DNA of 20,857 nt from positions 285,917 to 306,773 of the forward strand of contig BFEA01000310.1 in the NCBI GenBank assembly GCA_003427395.1. Reading direction: 5' to 3'. Positions 18,103 through 20,857 of the stretch are shown here, piece after piece. The position numbers and the translations under genes are program-made. Every line of letters begins with the position of its first letter. Within the stretch, counting starts at the first letter, position 1. Source of the stretch: Chara braunii (lineage: Eukaryota; Streptophyta; Charophyceae; Charales; Characeae). Below the pieces are notes generated by a model. That model saw nothing but the letters and a program-made list of their open reading frames with translations, ran no database searches and was not told where the DNA came from.

Positions 18103-18792
18103 AGGAGTCATCAGCACATTCTACGGCAAGGGAAGCTGAACAGTCAGTTGCAGGCCCTTCCAAGGAGCCTGAATCTAATCAACAATTTGCTCTTGAAGCC
18201 CGAACTGATGCTGAATCCAAGGCTGGTGCAGTCCAAGTACTTTACACTAAGCCTTGGGAAGAGACTCGGGAAGTTGACTTTCACTCTCACCTGGAACATT
18301 GGCTGCAGCTCAAGCAGCAACGCCGTGTATAAGGGAGTGTGGAACTAACTTTTTTTAAGTTACTCATTAACCGCTGATACATCCGTGTGCTGATTGATAG
18401 TGGATCAACGACTAACTTCTTTTCTCCTAACGGGATTTGGGAATGAAGCAAGTGGAGTTGTAGAATCCTTGTCAAACCCAGGTGGGCAACCAAGAGGTTG
18501 TCACCTCAACACATGCTGTCAAAGGTGTGCACGCTTCTTTTGACAAGGATCGCACTATCACACATGAGCTGAACTTTTATGTCATGGACAAGTGTCCGTT
18601 CGACGCGGTTATTGGTTTGGGCTGGTTAAAGGCTCATTGCCTAAGGACCACGTAGGCGGATAATCAGCTCGTGGTGCGTGATGCCAAGGGGAACGAGCGT
18701 ACCCTTCTATTGGACGAGATGCGCAAGTCCCTTGTGACTCTCTTCAGTGCGAACAAATTCTGCAAATCAGTGTGTAGGCGCAAGGAAGTTGA
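18060..18792 (+). pseudogene. Gag-Pol junction and aspartic protease, element B
   Basis: After the knuckle the plausible reading moves to another frame (open to 18332): an S/E/A-rich linker with a second K-P-W-E. The protease active site L-I-D-S-G-S-T-T lies at about 18390-18410, with D-S-G intact (18396-18404). The C-terminal hallmark C-P-F-D-A-V-I-G-L-G-W-L lies in a different frame at about 18593-18628, so a frameshift falls near 18430-18500. A TAG at 18653-18655 follows. The enzyme would mature Gag-Pol inside particles. The multiple shifts rule out activity. Confidence 0.82.
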
Positions 18793-20010
18793 GCATGTAC
18801 ATGTAGCTCTTGTAAGGCCTCTCCATGTGCCTTTTCTTTTTCTGCATTTTCTACCTCAGAAAGTAAATCTCCTTCCACCACCTCTACTTATATTCCATCT
18901 ACTTCTACTGTGAATAATCACTCTACTTTTGATCCAAGTACTTCGAATCTAGTTGTAATTGATGTAAATTCTCGATCTGATTTTCTTTCTCCTGATGAGG
19001 ATGATCCTCCACCAGAAGTCCCAACGAACATTCGTCGTCTATTAGATCGATTCCCTGAAGTTCTGGCCGAACCTCGTGGAATTCGCGAGCGTCCGATCAA
19101 ACACAAGATCGAGATAATGGAAGGGAGTGTTCCTCCAAAGGGCTGCGTCTACCGTATGGGACAAGGCGAGTTAGAGGAATTGAGGAGACAAATTGATGAT
19201 ATGATCGATTGTGGATGGATTAGGCCTAGTGAGTCTGAGTTCGGTGCACCTGTCTTATTTGTACCAAAGAAAGGAGGCAAACTCCGGATGTGTATTGACT
19301 ATCGTGGCTTGAATCGAATCACCAGAAAGAATGTTTATCCTTTGCCTCACATAGATAATCTGCTAGATGTAGCAGGTGGGTGCAAGGTCTTCTCCAAGAT
19401 CGACCTCAAGTCTGGCTACCACCAGATTGAAGTTGATCCGAGTGACCAGCACAAAACTGTATTCAAAACACGCGATGGGCTGTACGAATTCAGCATTATG
19501 CCCTTCAGTCTTACGAATGCACCAGCCACATTTCAGTGCCTCATGGACAAGGTTCTCTGTCATCAGCTTAACAGGTTTGTTGTTGTCTACCTCGGAGACA
19601 TCTCGATTTTCAACAAGTCCATGGAAGAGCACGTCAAGCACCTTGAGGAGGTTTTGCAGGTCCTCAAGAAGGCGCAACTGCACCTCAACTTAGAGAAATC
19701 TGAGTTTGGAAGGGACAGCGTCATCTATCTCGGGCACCGGTTGTCTGCAAACGGCCTTGAGCCGGAGGCAACCAAGGTTGAGGTCATACGAAAGTGGCCT
19801 CAATCGGCAAACGTACGCGAACTGCGTTCTTTTCTGGGTTTGGCCTCGTATTATCGGAAGTTTGTGCCCAAATTTTCTGTCATTGCTCACCCACTCTCTA
19901 GACTAACAAGTAAGAATGTTGCCTATGCATGGTGTGAGAAATGTGAGACTGCGCTCCAAGCCTTGAAAGAGGCATTGGTGAGTCATCCTGTGCTCCGCAT
20001 TCGGATCCCA
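18793..20010 (+). pseudogene. Reverse transcriptase, element B (active site altered)
   Basis: The open frame runs from after the stop at 18790 to 20136. It has an S/T-rich linker, then RT: L-R-M-C-I-D-Y-R-G-L-N, K-I-D-L-K-S-G-Y (first catalytic Asp present), N-A-P-A-T-F-Q, and V-V-V-Y-L-G-D at about 19579-19599, followed by connection motifs F-L-G-L-A-S-Y-Y-R-K-F. RT copies element RNA into DNA in the cytoplasmic particle. The invariant Y-x-D-D box reads Y-L-G-D: Gly (GGA, 19594-19596) replaces the catalytic Asp, one A-to-G change. At about 20000 the RT frame leaves the conserved sequence and RNase H continues in another frame, consistent with a 1-nt deletion. About 30 frame-shifted codons then precede the stop. 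Confidence 0.95.
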
Positions 20011-20475
20011 ACCTCATGTTCGTGGTTACTACGGACGCGAGTCAGTTTGGGATTGGTGCAAAGCTGCAACAAGATGATGGTGATGGCCTGCATCCGCTCG
20101 AATGTTACAGCAAACGCATGCCCAACCACAAGGTAGCTACCTCCACATACATGTGTGAGCTCTACACCTTGCGCGAGGCGCTCACACATTGGAAGCACTA
20201 CCTCTTGGGTGGTCACTTCAAGATCTACTCAGATCATCAGACCTTGCAGTGCATGAAGACACAAACTGATCTCTTCCCGACGCTGACCCGCTGGTTGCAT
20301 GACATTAATGTGTACAATTTAGAACTGAAACATAAGAAAGATTGTTATAATCGTGTTGCTGATGCTTTGTCGCGTCACCCTAAGTTTTTGACTTGCCTTG
20401 TGAGTTCGTATGACCCCCGAAGGAAACTGAAGGAGGATCGAGTCGAACACACCGCCTGTGTGTCCATTCAACTCG
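20011..20475 (+). pseudogene. RNase H domain, element B
   Basis: Continues Pol one frame away from RT. V-V-T-T-D-A-S-Q-F-G-I-G-A carries the first acidic residue (20034-20036), C-E-L-Y-T-L-R-E-A-L the Glu, Y-S-D-H-Q-T-L the second Asp, and N-R-V-A-D-A-L-S-R-H-P ends the domain. The acidic residues used by retroelement RNase H to degrade the RNA strand appear intact, unlike the RT box. After S-R-H-P about 25 more residues resemble the start of the Pol tether before integrase. Then sequence passes into the hairpin repeat. Translation beyond about 20475 is fortuitous. Confidence 0.9.
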
Positions 20476-20660
20476 CAACGGGATTTATTCAACTGTGTTG
20501 AACCCGTTGAACGGCCTTGAGGCCCGAGTTGAATACCGTTGAACGGTATTACGGGGGCTTCCCGTTGAGTTCCGATCAACGGGTCGAGCCCAATGGGGCT
20601 CGGACACGTGGTGGGACACGTGTGGAACAAAAAAAGGTAAAAAAAAAAAGTTGAAAAACT
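20476..20660 (+). mobile_element. Hairpin-chain repeat with A-rich tail, right copy
   Basis: Six perfect hairpins follow one another in 115 bp. They are TTCAAC/GTTGAA (20488-20502), CCGTT/AACGG (20504-20514), GGCCT/AGGCC (20513-20524), AATACCGTT/AACGGTATT (9-bp arms around one G, 20532-20550), CCCGTTGA/TCAACGGG (8-bp arms, 20561-20583) and CGAGCCC/GGGCTCG (20585-20602). A GGACACGTG direct repeat and an A-rich tail (20628-20650) follow. The left copy at 420-615 is its diverged counterpart on the opposite strand. In both cases the element lies in the sense orientation at the broken end of a gypsy Pol. The start coordinate is approximate. Confidence 0.6.
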
Positions 20661-20662
20661 AC

Positions 20663-20664
<2 letters not shown>

Positions 20665-20712
<48 letters not shown>

Positions 20713-20754
20713 CATGTGTGTGTGTGTGTGTATGTGTGTGTGTGTGTGTGTGTG
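20665..20754 (+). repeat. (TG)n microsatellite
   Basis: About 90 bp of TG repeats with two short interruptions (near 20711 and 20731). Confidence 0.98.
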
Positions 20755-20763
20755 AGATTAGGT

Positions 20764-20774
20764 GGGGGGGGGGG
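20764..20774 (+). repeat. G11 homopolymer
   Basis: Eleven consecutive G residues just after the TG repeat; such runs are prone to length errors. Confidence 0.95.
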
Positions 20775-20817
20775 ATGACTAGATGCTTGTAAATGTCTAT
20801 TAATCAGGTACCAACTA

Positions 20818-20819
<2 letters not shown>

Positions 20820-20845
<26 letters not shown>
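20820..20845 (+). repeat. poly(A) tract
   Basis: 26 consecutive A residues near the window end. It could be the 3' tail of a retroposon ending here or a simple repeat. Confidence 0.95.
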
Positions 20846-20850
<5 letters not shown>

Positions 20851-20857
20851 AAATCGA

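Larger units (their letters stand above)
16861..20475 (+). mobile_element. Ty3/gypsy LTR retrotransposon B, lacking integrase
   Basis: The domain order is Gag, CCHC knuckle, aspartic protease, RT, RNase H. Protease before RT and RNase H, together with the RT motifs F-S-K-I-D-L-K-S-G-Y-H-Q-I and N-A-P-A-T-F-Q, identify Ty3/gypsy (Metaviridae-type). Integrase and the 3' LTR are absent: sequence changes to the hairpin-chain repeat about 90 bp after the RNase H end. Stops, frameshifts and an altered RT active site show the copy is inactive. Confidence 0.93.

Noticed and set aside
18671-18913. Separate 80-codon gene between protease and RT
   Set aside because: It is the protease tail read on past a stop, followed by the S/T-rich linker read in a wrong frame.
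420-20660. Terminal inverted repeats of one 20-kb DNA transposon
   Set aside because: The two ends are strongly diverged, each follows a gypsy fragment in sense orientation and no transposase was seen. Independent insertions fit better.

Overview
The window is eukaryotic repeat-rich DNA. It holds no intact host gene that I can recognise. It carries two decayed Ty3/gypsy LTR retrotransposons, one broken LINE (non-LTR retrotransposon), many microsatellites and hairpins, and long unassigned stretches. A streptophyte (land plant or charophyte alga) is the best guess. The supports are the style of the gypsy Gag-Pol, a primer-binding site resembling the plant initiator-tRNA-Met type, and dense TGACGTGG-type motifs. 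This is inference; the sequence does not prove the species.

Layout from left to right. Positions 1-65 are poly(A), followed by unassigned DNA. A hairpin-rich, A-tailed repeat (about 420-615) reads on the minus strand. Gypsy element A (about 616-4281, minus strand) retains Gag (coiled-coil part, capsid-like part, CCHC knuckle) and protease, and is cut off before reverse transcriptase. Its leader (3224-4266) is packed with ACGT cores, and a primer-binding site lies at 4267-4278. Beyond that comes a putative 5' LTR with a tandem hairpin pair. A plus-strand LINE follows: a decayed upstream ORF (5289-6401), then an APE-type endonuclease ORF2 (6602 to about 8390) that stops at the very start of the RT domain. 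About 2.1 kb of unassigned DNA intervenes, with one open frame of unknown nature at 9062-9589. A LINE ORF2 C-terminal region (10523-11303) then appears, with a 3' stem-loop at 11610-11629. From about 11.7 to 15.6 kb I see GC-rich, unassigned sequence. Gypsy element B (leader before 16861, coding 16861 to about 20475, plus strand) has Gag, protease, RT and RNase H fragments and no integrase. It is followed by a second copy of the hairpin-rich A-tailed repeat, a (TG)n tract and poly(A).

The arrangement is roughly mirror-symmetric. The two gypsy elements point outward, and each is terminated, in its own sense direction, by a diverged copy of the same hairpin-chain repeat with an A-rich tail. All coding parts are broken by stops or frameshifts. 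The RT active site of element B reads YLGD instead of YxDD, and the protease of element A reads D-S-R instead of D-S/T-G. The window is therefore a graveyard of retroelements. The most unusual signal is the hairpin-chain repeat at both edges. Second is the 48-bp in-frame triplication inside the LINE endonuclease, and third is the ACGT-core cluster in the element A leader.
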